Positions 33,695 through 45,425 of a DNA stretch of 64,000 nt are shown piece after piece. The stretch comes from Furcasterigmium furcatum. Lineage: Eukaryota > Ascomycota > Sordariomycetes > Glomerellales > Plectosphaerellaceae. The stretch spans positions 4,034,934 through 4,098,933 of the forward strand of contig BCIA01000001.1 of NCBI GenBank assembly GCA_001599815.1, given 5' to 3'. Numbering within the stretch: position 1 is the first letter of the stretch; each line of letters starts with the position of its first letter. The position numbers were made by a program, and so were the translations under genes. Below the pieces are notes generated by a model. It did no database searches and was not told the DNA's origin. It saw only the letters and a program-made list of their open reading frames with translations.

Positions 33695-34598
33695 CGGGAA
33701 GCAGAGAGAGACCGGGTTAATAGTGCTCGAAAAGGGATTGCATCACAGCATGGAGTCGGCGTTTAGGATGGGAACAAGTTTTTGGCCATTGAATTTTGAT
33801 GTCAGGTGTTAGTTAATCCGAGGGGAGACGTATGGAACATAGCGGGCTCATCAGGGGCATGGAATGCGTCACTCCCATATTTTTGGCCAGGTCCTGACAG
33901 ACGAGCCGAATCTTCACAAGTCGCTGCTTTGGCGGTAGGCTTCATCAAGCGGTTTCACATGAACACTTGTTGCCTTTGCTAAGGCGGGAGGGAACATCGT
34001 GATGGTAGACCAATCATTCTCATTTCGCATCCGCAGACTCGTGCGATGATTCGCATCATACATACTCCTACACAGTCACCCCTCGCCGGGTCTGATCGAA
34101 TGTACGTCTTCTTGCCGTCCGCCGCGAAGCCAATCATCCCGAATATACCAGCAGTCCCATTTCCGTAAAAAAGCAGCCCATGCCCCCCGATCCGAGCGTC
34201 GGAAACTCGTCAACTCTATAACCGTTGGCGGAGGCGCATCCGAGCATTATCCCATTGTCCTCGTCGTTCCACACCGCCATCGTTCGTCGTTTCGTCCCCG
34301 TCGTGCCGCTCGTGCTGTGGCGGCCATGCCGATATAACAAGAGGAGAACAAAAAATCAAAAAGCCAAACTTTGTCAAAAGCGCAAACTCCGGTCCCTGAT
34401 GCTGTGGTGTCGTGCTCATCTCGGCCCATGGCGGGTATTTTCCTCCCCTGGTCGCGCCATGTCAAAATGCCGCTGCATGTACAGAATGTGGCGGGTGCCC
34501 GACTCGAGGCCAGATTCAAGTCCAGCCGAGCGACACCGCTTATGCACTTTTCTATGTCCTCGCTCTGTCCGTCCAGTGCCGGAACTCATGCATCATGA
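33695..34598. other. Tail-to-tail spacer, long GH47 / FIG1
   Basis: 904 bp between convergent genes. Nothing beyond probable 3' untranslated sequence was seen. Confidence 0.4.
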
Positions 34599-35573
34599 TC
34601 AGTTGTCCACGAGCTCTCTAAGCACGCGGATGGACAGGATCATGACGAGCAGGCCGATTGTGACGATGATGAGCAGCGTGAAGCTGAACCAACCCAGCAC
34701 CATAGCGGACGTGCCGACGCCGGACCGGACGGACCCGTTGCCGAAATCTTGTGCGATGACTGACGCTGCGACCGAGGCGGTGTGCTGCCATAACACGGAA
34801 ACGAGGACGAAGATGGAGGCGATGAAGATGATGGCCAGGGAGATCTGCGAGACGGCGCGAGAGGGGAAGGGCTTGACTTCGCGCTCAGAGCCCTCCGAGT
34901 CCTCCTCTTCGTGCCAGCCGGGGAAGGTCGCGAGGAGGAGGAAGCAGATGAATGCGAAGATGATGGCGATGATGCTTGAAGATAGTCAGTATCTGGCAAC
35001 TGGAGACATGATTCTGGGAAACTCACATCAGGTACGGGAACACGACCATGTCTTTGAATTCGCTCGCCAGCCAAATCAGGTTCAGGGGGTCCTGGTCGAC
35101 GGAGACCTCGTTGGCAAGAGACGTGGCATTGTTACTGCACAGCCAGCTGCCGCCGTCGGCCGAGATGCAGATGCCGAAGTAGCCGACACGGGTCGCGAGG
35201 CGGGCGTCGCCGGCGATGTTAGCGATGGCGTTGTGCACGTTGTAGTCGACCTGCGCCGTGTCGGGGGTCGCCTCGTAGTTTTCGTAGTAGATGGAGAGGA
35301 GGAAGATGCCCGGGATAAGGGGCGATGATGATGAGCAGCCAGCCAGCAGGAGGGCTTCCAAGGCGAATTAGCATTGACGCATCGGAGGATTCCGAGAAGA
35401 GTACTCACACAGCAGGATAATGGAGATCGCAATGAGAATCATCAACACATGGTGGTATCCCAGGAACGGAATGAACCCTGCGCAATTCTGTCAGTCACTG
35501 TTTCTGCCCCGGATGCCACGAGGGCGAGGAATGGAGGAGACTCACGGTACCACCCCACTTGGAACTTGGCCAT
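34599..35573 (-). CDS. FIG1: FIG1-type calcium regulator and membrane fusion protein
   Basis: Claudin-like four-helix membrane protein that in yeast supports low-affinity calcium influx and cell fusion during mating. Exons on the minus strand: 35573-35546, 35477-35409, 35354-35027, 34974-34599, together 266 aa with continuous phase. TM1 lies in VLMILIAISIILLC and extends into an LAGCSSSSPLIPGIFLLSIYY segment typical of Fig1. The loop holds VGYFGICISA and the GSWLC claudin-like signature. TM2 is LIIAIIFAFICFLLLA, TM3 AIIFIASIFVLVSVLW and TM4 FTLLIIVTIGLLVMIL. In filamentous fungi relatives affect mating and growth; that role is inferred here. Confidence 0.88.
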
Positions 35574-37483
35574 GTCGTCGACTGTGTCTCGACGCTTGGA
35601 AGTGTGATCGGTGGTCTTGACTCGCCGCGCGAGTTATGCGTAGTCCCCTCTTCCGTCCTCCGTCCTTCCGGAGCGACGGTTGGGTCTCGTCGGGCAGTCA
35701 GCGCTCAAACGCTGCTGGAACTCGGGACTCGGGAGGAATCAGAGGAGCGCCGAGCGAAGGCGACAGCAAGAAGAAGGCGAGCGGCCTTGCTTCGACGATT
35801 GATGGTGATCAGGAATGGAGGGAATGTCTTCTCGATGAATCGCACCGCGGGGAAAGCGTGGTCGGCGTGATCGATCTAGCAGCAAACTCCAAGTTGTCAG
35901 ACAATGTGGTTGAATCGCAGACCCAATGCCGAGACTCTCTGTGTCGAGGAAGAGACAGACAGAGAGTGAGGAATGTTGGCAGAGGGAGGGAGGTAAGGTA
36001 GGAATGTGCAGGAGGAAGAAGGGCGGAACTTAGTTTTGGTGCGTTGGGCTTCGAGATGCAATGGAGAAGCGGTCACGCAGGAGGAGTGAAGGTGTACTAG
36101 TTGTTCATGAATGGGTGGAAAACCGGATGGCTGGACGACGAGATGAATCTGCAGTAGTAGGTAAGGAGCAGATCGATGTGAGGCGATCGAAGACGTGGTC
36201 ACTGGTCGTCGCTCCTTGGCTGCGCTGGCGGTAACTAGGCCAACCTCCTCTATTTACCTTTTTCCTTGCCGGGGATGACGCTCATGGTTGGCCGGGAGAT
36301 GCTGGTGGGGTCCTTCCGTTGGGCTGCGGCAACGCTTCCGGTCTAGCCCAAACGGGGATGGTGGCTCGTACGTCAACCCCTGTCCGCCCACTCCGTGTCA
36401 GGGGCCGGCCAGGCCGCGTCGCAGCCCGAAGGGTGCCACGGACTTTAAGTGGTGACGCGGGTGGGCCACGGTCCCGGTCCTGCGGCAACTCGCTTTCGAA
36501 GCCGCCGGACTCGAGCTATCCAGGTGTCACTCTCTGCTCTCCATCGCTTTTAAGCTTCTCTTCCCGACATGCGTCATCCATGGCAGATGGGTGCATTCTT
36601 GGATCGTGCGATTAGGGGATCCTGGGCCCTCAGGGACCACCAGCGCAAATACTTGTTTCTTCTTCATGCGTTGAGATGACGGCCAAGGCCTCGCGATGGT
36701 ATCACCAATCCGTCTTGTTGTCGGGGCAACTCGAGAATCAGCTGCTGCCTGTTCCAGCACCGCACTGACACCGGCACAGAAGTCTCCCCTATCCCAGTAA
36801 CTGATTTTATTCCTTCCTGATGTGGTTACCCAACCCCTCACGGTCGACAGCAGAACCCTCGAAGAGCAAAGCTGGGGAGATGTCTCGGCTTGGCTTCAAC
36901 CAATTGCAAGGAGAAAAAAAGAGCTGCCTAACAACTTTCCGAGGGCCCTCGTTTTCGCTCTGGCTCGGGACCAGCGACCTCGGGTTGCGCAGCTTGCCAG
37001 TCTCGTGGAGATTCTGAGCCTCTACGCGACAAGATGATGAAAGAACGCGGGTTAGGGTCATGGATCCGTGAACAAGGGGCCGTTTGTCTGGGCTCATTGA
37101 CCCAGGACGTGACTCTGCCTTCACGATGCGCCTCCCAAGCACGAGGGTGAGGAACTGGATGTCAGGCGGCTGCCAGGAGCCAGCTGCATCTGACCCGCTT
37201 CAACTCCCGCACAAAGAGATCTCGCCGAGAGCAGTTACCAGCAAGGGTTCGTCTCGCCAACGTCGTCGTCAAGACGGCAGAGAAATTGCACAGCCTCTGC
37301 TTGAGCAGTGAGCATCAAATGTGCCCCAGCTTTGTTNCCCNCCCTATGTACCACCGCCACAGATACCTCCACAAATTGTCGCCTGCCCAAGCGGACGCCC
37401 CGGTATTAGCTTCGCCCCGTCGTAAGCACGGCCCCCATTTTCTAACTATACGATTGGCGAAACTCAACCATCTTCCAACGAAC
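35574..37483. other. Spacer FIG1 / tRNA-Glu, with ambiguous bases
   Basis: 1.9 kb with no supported gene; holds the FIG1 upstream region. Two unresolved bases occur at 37337 and 37341, so a frame crossing them cannot be judged. Confidence 0.4.
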
Positions 37484-37573
37484 TCCGCAATAGTGTAACG
37501 GTTAACATACCTGGTTTTCATTAGAAGACCACCTAAAATCCCAGGAGCTCGGGGTTCGATTCCCCGTTGCGGA
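37484..37573 (+). tRNA. tRNA-Glu (anticodon TTC) with a 19-nt intron
   Basis: Acceptor stem TCCGCAA (37484-37490) pairs fully with TTGCGGA (37567-37573). The D-arm GTGTAACGGTTAACAT, anticodon stem CCTGG/CCAGG (37510-37514, 37541-37545) and T-arm CGGGG-TTCGATT-CCCCG are all present. Anticodon TTC is at 37517-37519. The intron 37521-37539 begins one base after the anticodon, the standard position. The spliced length is 71 nt. The D-arm matches other fungal tRNA-Glu genes as remembered. Confidence 0.93.
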
Positions 37574-37623
37574 AACTTTTTGACTTCCCGGGGCATATTG
37601 TAGCTATGCAGCTTGTTCCTTGC

Positions 37624-37644
37624 CTTCTTTCTTTCTTTCTTTTT
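37624..37644. repeat. Short (CTTT)n microsatellite
   Basis: About four to five CTTT units after the tRNA. The preceding T-rich stretch may also serve as the polymerase III terminator region. Confidence 0.6.
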
Positions 37645-37836
37645 CCTATTTCGGCGCGATCAAGAAAGTGGCTTGTAGGTTAGGTGTTGTTTAAAACTGA
37701 GAAGTTTGTGTGCGCCTGTAGCCGCGTCTCCCAATCGTGATGTTATTCACGGTACTATCTAATTACTGCTCTGCTGCAGTTTGTCATCGACTGCGCTCTA
37801 CTAATATTCTTTTTGTCCCTGAGCTAGATAGTTTCG

Positions 37837-39921
37837 CTATATCTTATACTCTCGGATAAGTAGTGAACCCAAGATCGCCACACCGGAACAAACCAGAGAG
37901 ACGAGGTGGCTTGCAGAGAGTCCCTCGACATACGCCGAGACGACTGCGCCTGAGATGTCGCTCCCAGCTTCGTCGATGAAATCCACACTAGATGCCGCTT
38001 TGCTAATAATCTACAGAACAAGTCAGTCCCACGAACATCGCATCCTGGAACTGGGGCAGTAACTTACCTCATCGCGAGCAACCCTGTCGACGCCCATTGA
38101 AGCCAGGAGCACAGCCAGTCTCGACTTCATGACCTCGATCGTCACGGCGCTGACAGCCGCCAGGCCAATTATTGCCCCGATGGAGGAAGTGAGCCAAATG
38201 CCACCCAGCGCCGGTGCTTTGTGCGCAGGATCAACAGCTGCCTGGACCGCGATGAAGACGCCTGAAACCACCATGCCCGTGCCGAAGCCACCGGGGATGA
38301 TGTACAGCGACTCCCAGATGTTGGTATGGCCGTGCCATCGGAGGAGGAGCAGCAAATATGATGATGCCGAGATCAGTGTCGCCAGTATCAACAACTGCTT
38401 GTATTTCCCAGTCCTGAATCAGTCAGTCAGCCGCCATGCCCACCGAGCAAGGAGAGAACATACTTTTTGATCAGTATGCCGGAAACGATAGCGCCGACTG
38501 CATTGCCCGCGACCGCCGGGAAGAGGTATGCGCCCGCAACCGTGTTCGATGCCCTCTCTGTGACTTGGAAATACAGCGGCACGGCAAACATCAGCCCAAG
38601 CTGGGCCGCAGCCTGGGCCGAGGAGACGACGTAACCCAGCACGATGTCTCGGTGTCGAAGCAGGTCCAGCGGGAAGATGGGCTCCTTTGCCCACCATTCC
38701 TCTGTTGCGGCGAACAAGCCGGCCAGAACAAACGACGCCGCCAAAAGCCCAAAGATGATCGGGTGCGTCCAGGGCACCTTTGTGCCCCCGATCTCGAGGG
38801 GTAGGAGGAATGCGAGAATAGTCAGCGCAAGCAGTGTTGCACCCAAGAAGTCGATCCTCGCGAGGGAACTGCCTTGTGGCTTCCCAGGCCTCGGCTCCCC
38901 TGCGTTGGGGCCAGCTTGCTCTGTATGCTTAGGGAGGTACAGCACGCAGAGCACGATAGCAATCAGGAAGATAGGCGCCTGTCCCAGGAAAGACCATCGC
39001 CAGCCGATTGTGTCTGCTAGCCAACCTCCTACAGGCCCCCCCAGGCTTCGTCCAGTAGTTGCAGCGAGATTGAGACCAGCCTGCCAGGTGGCAGCGTCTC
39101 GGATGGGCACAAGGTCTCGGAACTGTTAGCTGGGAGTCTGGACAGAATGGTAATGGTGGTGGTGGCCCTGTGATACGAACCTGTGATCAAGAGCATCCCC
39201 AGAACTATCATTCCCGAGCCGCCACATCCAGAAACAATGCGCCCAAGGATTACTTCGCCCATGGATCGCCCGACACCTACCATTACGCTGCAATCTGTGA
39301 GACATGCTTCAGGTCAAGGTGTTGGTTGGGAGGGCTCACCAGCCGATGGCGAAGAAGGCATACGCGGCAATCAAGAGGGCGCGACGACCATATATGTCAC
39401 TCAACTTGCCATACTGCGCGATTCGTTACCATGTGTAGTACTGTCAACAATTATACGTTCTCTGCACATACCATCGTCTGCGTCGCGGCACCAGCCAGAG
39501 TGAATGAGACAAAGAGCCAGCTCGATGCCGACAGAGCATTGAACTCGGACGCAATGGTCGGGTGTGTGGCAAGCACGAGGGATCCATCCGCATTGGCAGT
39601 GAATGTGCCGATGATCAGGATCAGTATGATCCTAAAAACCGTCGACGAGGCTTCGCCCTGCCCTCTCTTGACATCATCGCCAGTCTCAGCGGGTGCTTCG
39701 GCTGCGCCTTCGATATCTGCTGGCAGCGTATCAGCGAGCTCCGTAAACGAATCGAAGTACCAGGGGACGAAGTCATCGTCCGAGCTGTCGGAGGACGAGG
39801 TCAGGGAGCTCTCACTGGAGGAATATGAGTCGCGGCGGTTCCCTGATGACAGAAGAGGCGAGGTCTCATCGGGAGGTCCCCTCGGTTCTCCCAAGGCGGG
39901 TGCCCTGGCCTCTTCAGCCAT
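37837..39921 (-). CDS. DHA2-type MFS transporter, probably vacuolar (Fnx1/Vba-like)
   Basis: Drug:H+ antiporter-2 family protein of 600 aa. Exons: 39921-39472, 39413-39340, 39287-39181, 39115-38464, 38413-38068, 38010-37837, phases consistent. A hydrophilic N-terminus (about 85 aa, rich in Ser and Asp) contains ETSPLL at residues 19-24, an acidic dileucine signal used for AP-3 sorting to the vacuole. MFS motif A is YGKLSDIYGRR and motif C is GRSLGGPVGGWLAD; ITDLVPIRDAATWQAG matches the family. The third intron ends at a GAG acceptor (39116-39118), because a nearer CAG lies too close to the CTAAC branch; the GAG is what restores the family motif. Related vacuolar members carry basic amino acids, others export toxic compounds; the substrate is open. 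Confidence 0.88.
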
Positions 39922-40624
39922 TCTTTCGAAACTAAAAATGAGTGAAACTAAGAACGGCTGAGCTACAGGACTTGAGCAGTCGGGGTAGGATGATTCCGAA
40001 CCGTGAATTGAGGAAACCAGCGCACCAAGGTGGGAGTTTCCGTCGATCCCTAAACGCCAAAGCTCGGTCTCAACGGAAACATGGTCTGACACATTTTGGT
40101 CAAGTCCCAAAGTCGCGGGTACAGTATTCGGATGGTACCATATTGCGCCATCGTGTGGAATTGCGATCTCGGATGCAGGGTCATGATAGCGCTCAGTATC
40201 CCGGCAGCTGATGGAGACGCAATGTCATGATAGCGCCCCCAAGAGTAGTCCAGGCCGGCCACCTCGCATGGAGCTGCTCTCCACGGTATATGCAATTGAT
40301 AAGCTGCAATACCATGTGGACATTGACCGTTGCTTCAATGGTGGGTTCATTGGCGAAAAGGAGATGTGCCACGGCATTCACCATTGTGGCTGGAGATGGC
40401 CATTCAGTCCAGCGACGGGACGACTCGGGAGCATTTGGTCGTCGGCAGGGACAGTGCTCGATCAGGCATCATCGCCGTAGAAGAGATGGAAACTGAAGAG
40501 TCGGTGTCACATATGCAGTGTCAAGACTCATACCAAGAAAGAGATGCATTTCAATGGATCAAGGGTCCTGCCACAATTTACAGATTCTCATGTCCGTATA
40601 GCCAGTGTCCAACCAAGGATATCC
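39922..40624. other. Upstream region of the DHA2 transporter
   Basis: 703 bp between the transporter start and the arylsulfatase stop, both on the minus strand. No other feature was recognised. Confidence 0.4.
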
Positions 40625-42631
40625 TCAAACCCATTGACTCCAGGTATTCCAAAAGGCGACGCCATGCTTGTCAAATTGGGCCCCTTCGGCCGCCAGGATA
40701 TGGCCGCCGGCACACCATCCGAAGCTCACTCGAGGCTGCTTCTGCTCGTAAAATTCGTCAAACCTGGACGAGAGCGCATCTCCAAGCGTCCGCACATCCC
40801 CCTTGGGATGCAGCGCCCCCCATGGGTGCGCGCAGACGGTCCCCTTGCACGTCTTCGTGACCAGCAGCAGAGAGTCCAGGCGGGCCACGACAGACTGCAG
40901 AGGGTATCCCAGGAGAGTGCTGGGCGCCGTCTCATCGGGATGCAGGAGGTTCTTCAGCTGGCCGGGATCGGTCTGGTCTCAGGAGTTAGCCAGGTTCGTG
41001 ATAGCAGTCTCTCGGGAGGAAAGGCTCACAGTGAGATCGTAAAGCTCGTGCTCATTGTTGCACCACACGGCGTAGTAGAGGTTGTATCCGGAGCCGATGA
41101 CGCGGAGGGACTTGTAGGTGTTGTTGAAGAGGAAGAAGACCTCGCCCTCGTCTTCGTGGTAGCCGTACTTACCCTCCGAGCCGGCGAAGCCCCAATACTC
41201 AACATTTACATGCTCGTGGCGAGTCTCCTTGGCATCCTCCTGCTCTTCCGCCGTGAGTGGAATAACGACACCATCGAAGTCGGCTCTAAGAGGCGCGCCG
41301 ATCACAGAAAGGAAGGTGGGCGACAGATCCGCGTGCGTGGTGATGGCCTCCGAGACGGCTCCCTCTGGGATGCCAGGGCCGCGAATGATCAAGGGAATGT
41401 TGATGTCCTCTTCGAAGCCGCACTCTTTACCAGGCTGCAGACGGTGCTGGCTGATGTGGAAGCCGTTGTCGGTGGTGTAGAAGATGTAGGTGTTATCGAG
41501 AACCCCCGCGGCCTCGAGCTTCTTGAAGACGCCGTCAACGAGCTCGTCCACAGCCTGCAGGGCACGAAGTCGGTTTCTATAGAAGTTGTCGTTCCACTCG
41601 ACATTCTCTTGCGTCAGCTTCGGTTGCTTTCGGACCCAGCTGGCACCGGAAGGGGTGTCAGGGTTGAAGTTCACTCCTCGCGGAACGACCACGTCGGGGA
41701 AGAGATGAGCATGGCGTTCAGCAGGGATCGGCGTCGTAAGCTTGAAGGTCCAGTTTCTAGGAACATCGGTGAAGTTGATGTGGCTGAAGCTTGCATCGAT
41801 GTTGCTATGAGGAGCGTTCGGGGCGATGGTGAGGAAAAAGGGGTCGTTGGCCTCGAGAGCGTCGTCAAGGAATCCTTGAGCCTTGCCAGCGAGGACGTCC
41901 GTGACGTATTCTCCTTCGTGGCTCACGGGCTTGTCATGATTGCGCTGGAAGGTTGAGTTCAAGTACATGTAGGTGTAAGGGTCGAGAAGGAAGTCCTGAC
42001 CAGAGTCATAGTATCAGTTATTCGGCCTTCATGAACCAAGGTCCCATTTGAAGGTGGCTTACAGAGCCATTCCAGCCAGCAACGTGGGGGCTGTTGTAGT
42101 TATCAGACGTGTGGGCGTTGAAAAGCTTCCCGGTATAGTAGGTGTTGTAGCCTTCGGACTGCAGCCAGATGGGCAGGTAGTTCTCGTTGAGGCCCTCCCG
42201 GACGAACTTGGGATATCCACCTGTAAGTTTGCTTCTGTTTAGTCTTCGTTTCTAGGATTGTTCACATTCATCTTGTAGAGCTGGGGGTGGTATGTACCGT
42301 ATGGCGGGAACAGGTCGGTGACATTGGTGTTATGAGCAGCCCTGCCGGTGAAGATCGAGACTCGCGAAGGACAGCAAACTGCAGTGGTGGTGAAGTGGCG
42401 CTTATACAAAGTGCCACGGCTGAGAAGGTGCTTTTGGACCAGCGGCATGTAGTCCAGAGAGTTCATGTGCAGATCCTGGTCGTCCGTGAGGATGAAGACG
42501 ACATTGGGGCGGGATGTGCCAGCAACGGCTGGAGAACCCGCGGCACCGAGGGGTTGCTGGGATTCCAATCCATTTGCAGCACAAGTAGATACAATGGCGG
42601 CCAAAGCCGACACGACTCCGAGAGACCACAT
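40625..42631 (-). CDS. Arylsulfatase, secreted, Cys-type
   Basis: Hydrolyses sulfate esters, probably for sulfur scavenging outside the cell. Exons 42631-42298, 42220-42063, 41995-41030 and 40972-40625 give 601 aa. A signal peptide is expected (MWSLGVVSALAAIVSTCAAN). RPNVVFILTDDQD supplies metal-binding Asp residues. CCPSRVSIFTGR carries the sulfatase signature; Cys86 in the C-x-P-S-R motif would be converted to formylglycine. TGKLFNAHT, PNAPHSNID and FYTTDNGFHISQHRL are further family motifs, and several N-x-S/T sites fit secretion. Intron 3 (41029-40973) is needed: reading through it would end the protein early, whereas splicing gives ELYDLT-TDPGQLKNLL, the usual sulfatase C-terminal motif. 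Confidence 0.92.
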
Positions 42632-43155
42632 TTGATGTGGATGGAGAGATCAATGATGGGAAAAGTGTGTAAGTGAGGCGATAGCACAAGGGTGGTCACG
42701 TCGTTCAATTGGGGAATCTTCACTATCAATACTTTCTTAGACTTATATATAAGAGACCTGCAAGTCCGTTGTCTGAGGATATGTATGTAAGTAATCGGGT
42801 GTTGCCGACCCCTTGAAGTCGATGGCCCAACCCGGCTCCTGCGTGCTCCGTGGTCGGGATGATGCAATCGCGAGACATGGGCAACATGCAGCCGCAAAGC
42901 GCCACGCCTAGGTCTGCGCAAAGAAGCACGAACGGTGCTCGGTCACTATCATTACTCCGAATACCCGATGTCCCGTGCTAATATTGTAGCAAAAAGAGAC
43001 TGGTGTCGAGCGTGGGATGAGGGGCTCAGGCCGCGCTCGCTTGGGGCAGCATATTTCCCACCAGGAGTCGTCTCCTCGAGAAGATTATTTCAACATGAGT
43101 CTGAACAAAATGACTGAGCCAACTCAAAATCATTCATGCATTACTACCTCGCCTC
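42632..43155. other. Arylsulfatase upstream region
   Basis: 524 bp, somewhat AT-richer than its surroundings. It should hold the arylsulfatase promoter. No sulfur-regulator site could be assigned with confidence. Confidence 0.35.
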
Positions 43156-45425
43156 CTACTTGGCATCCTTCGGCCCCTCGAGCGGGATGGCCTCGTAGTT
43201 TGACGTCCTGCGTCCCACCCGAGGCCGAGGTCCATCGCCCTCCGCCACGCTTACGACCTTGTTCTGCGACACGGCCGTCGTCCAGGGAACATCTCCATCG
43301 CTCCCAACATGCCATGGGCCAATGCCGTGCGCCTCGAACGCTGCCTTCTGCTGCATGAACAGGTGGCCCCCGAGCCACTCCCGCCTCGCGTGCACGTTCC
43401 ATCGGAGCTTCCTCTGTATCCAGAAGACGACGCCCGGGAGGACGAATGCGTTGGTGAACATGACGACGCAGCCAATCACCAGGATCGCAATGATGCCGGC
43501 GACGTCGAAGTTCCTGTACCGGGCATCCCTGAGCCTGATCTTCGAGCAGAGGGCACCCTCCTCCCGGGTCGTCGGGGGGTCGAGGTACTTGTGAGACATG
43601 ACCCTGCCCTCCAGCGTGTACACGGGGAAGTTCGGAGGGGCCGCAAAGCCGACCATGAGGCCCTGGACGGCCGCCAGCATGGTGTACGAGAAGTTGAGGA
43701 TCTCCTCCTGCCACTGGTTCGGGGGCAGGACGGACGAGCGGAGATCGCCGCTCCCACCCCAGACCATCTCGTTGGCGCGCAGGATCTGGGAGCCGACGAG
43801 GTCCACGGCGTTGGTGATCGTGATCGACCTCGCGCAGAAAACGAGGAGGTTGAAGAGCGCCTTCTGAGACTCGTTGAAGTCCAGGCCGAGGTAGGGGTTC
43901 GTGCTGTTGTCGTTGAGACCGCCGAGGGGTGAGCACGTGAGCGGGTCGCTGCAGAACTGGTACTGTTCCGTGCACGCCAGGGTCGATGCCGCCTTTTCAG
44001 ACATGAAGTACGGCGGGTTGGGGGTCCGATCCGCGCCTGACAGGTCTCTCGTGCCGTTGTTCGAGGCGCGGAACCAGGGGTCCTCGACAGGGGAGATGTA
44101 TCTGGCGTTATTCAAGAGATACAAAAGGGTGATGTCGGAATCAGACACGTTGAGTTCGGGAATGGGTTCGAACTTGGTCGAGCGCGCCACTTCGCTAAAA
44201 CCGTAGAACGAGGTAATGGATCTGTGTGTGACACCAGCCATTAGGAACAGGAACTGCAGCAGCGCTTCGGGGGCTTGAAAGCCTCCTCTCTTGTATGTAT
44301 GGTACTCACCCTAGTCCGTACACCCGTCGAAGCCCATCCGTGCTGGCGAAGCTGTTGTTGGTAATTTCAAATGTGTAGTTCTGGGTTGAGCTCAGAGGTC
44401 CCAGGTTGTAGTATTTGTACTGAGTTCCAGGAGGATGGACATCTCCCTCGTCCGGATCCGACTCGTTTACGATCCTTTCGGAGGTCCAGGGAGTCGAATA
44501 GTCCTCGTCATCGGCACGTATAGGTGCACAGGTCAAGAGCTTGCGGAACCAGACCCTCTCGGCTGCCGGAGTGTTGATGCCCAGGTCCGTATTCGAGTTC
44601 AAGAGGCCCGTGTCCACATGAATAGCCTCAGTCTGGGCGCATATCTTGTCGTCGAAGGGGCACTCGGCTCTAAGATCCACGGTCACCGGTAGGGTGGGTT
44701 TCGTGTACCTTTTGCACAGGTTTGAGTTGTCGAGCGTTGATGAGGAGTAACAGTACCGGACGTATTCAAGGCACTGGAAAGCAGTCAATCTCGACCAGTA
44801 ACTCGAGGCGGTCTGCCGGTTCAGCGTGTCCTCCTCGTGAAGCGAGGACTCGGCATCGATGGACCGCGTTGGGCCGAAGCCCACGTAGCCACAGCTGCTG
44901 CCCTTTGCGAGGACCTCGTCACTCTCGAGCTGGACCCTCGAGGACAACAAACTAGCCGCAGCGGATAGGCCTATGAAGATGAGTGCCGCGACAATCAGGG
45001 GGATGGACTTCCGCCAGGTACCCTTCATCTTAGCCTGCCGCCATGACCAGCCCATCTGAAGCAGGGCGAGGGCCGTCGCGGCGGTTGGGGGGCTGTTGCT
45101 GAGAAGAGCCTGCTGCTGGTGGTAGAGGGCCGGCCTGGGCTTGGACGTAGACCGGAATTGATGAATGATGAAGCAGAGGATCGGCCACAAGCTGGCCATG
45201 GTCACCGTCACAAACAGGGCCAAGAAGGCCGTGAGAAGGGCGCCATCGAGTGCCCACACGGTCAAGGTCCAGTGGAAGACGCTGTTGTCGTCACCGGCAG
45301 CTGTTCGCCCCGATTGTTAGCCAGTGCTAGAGGTCGACTCTTCAGGCTCCAGGACCCTGGTGATTTATGGCTACGGTACCTCGGTAGTTGTACCAGAACC
45401 CGGTGTGGACGTCCAGGCCGGACAT
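43156..45425 (-). CDS. Large multi-pass membrane protein of unknown function
   Basis: Exons 45425-45380, 45300-44310 and 44221-43156 (GTACCG, GTGAGT donors; phases continuous) give 700 aa. No enzymatic domain was recognised. After a short start (MSGLDVHTGFWYNYR) come two hydrophobic helices, about residues 30-60 (LLTAFLALFVTVTMASLWPI) and 110-135 (IPLIVAALIFIGLSAAA). A long Cys-containing loop with several N-glycosylation sites follows, then a hydrophobic segment near FSYTMLAAVQGLMVGFA and a last helix GIIAILVIGCVVMFTNAFVL before a basic cytosolic tail. The layout, a large Cys-rich outer domain bounded by helices, resembles a group of filamentous-fungal plasma-membrane proteins of unknown role. 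Function cannot be stated. Confidence 0.82.
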
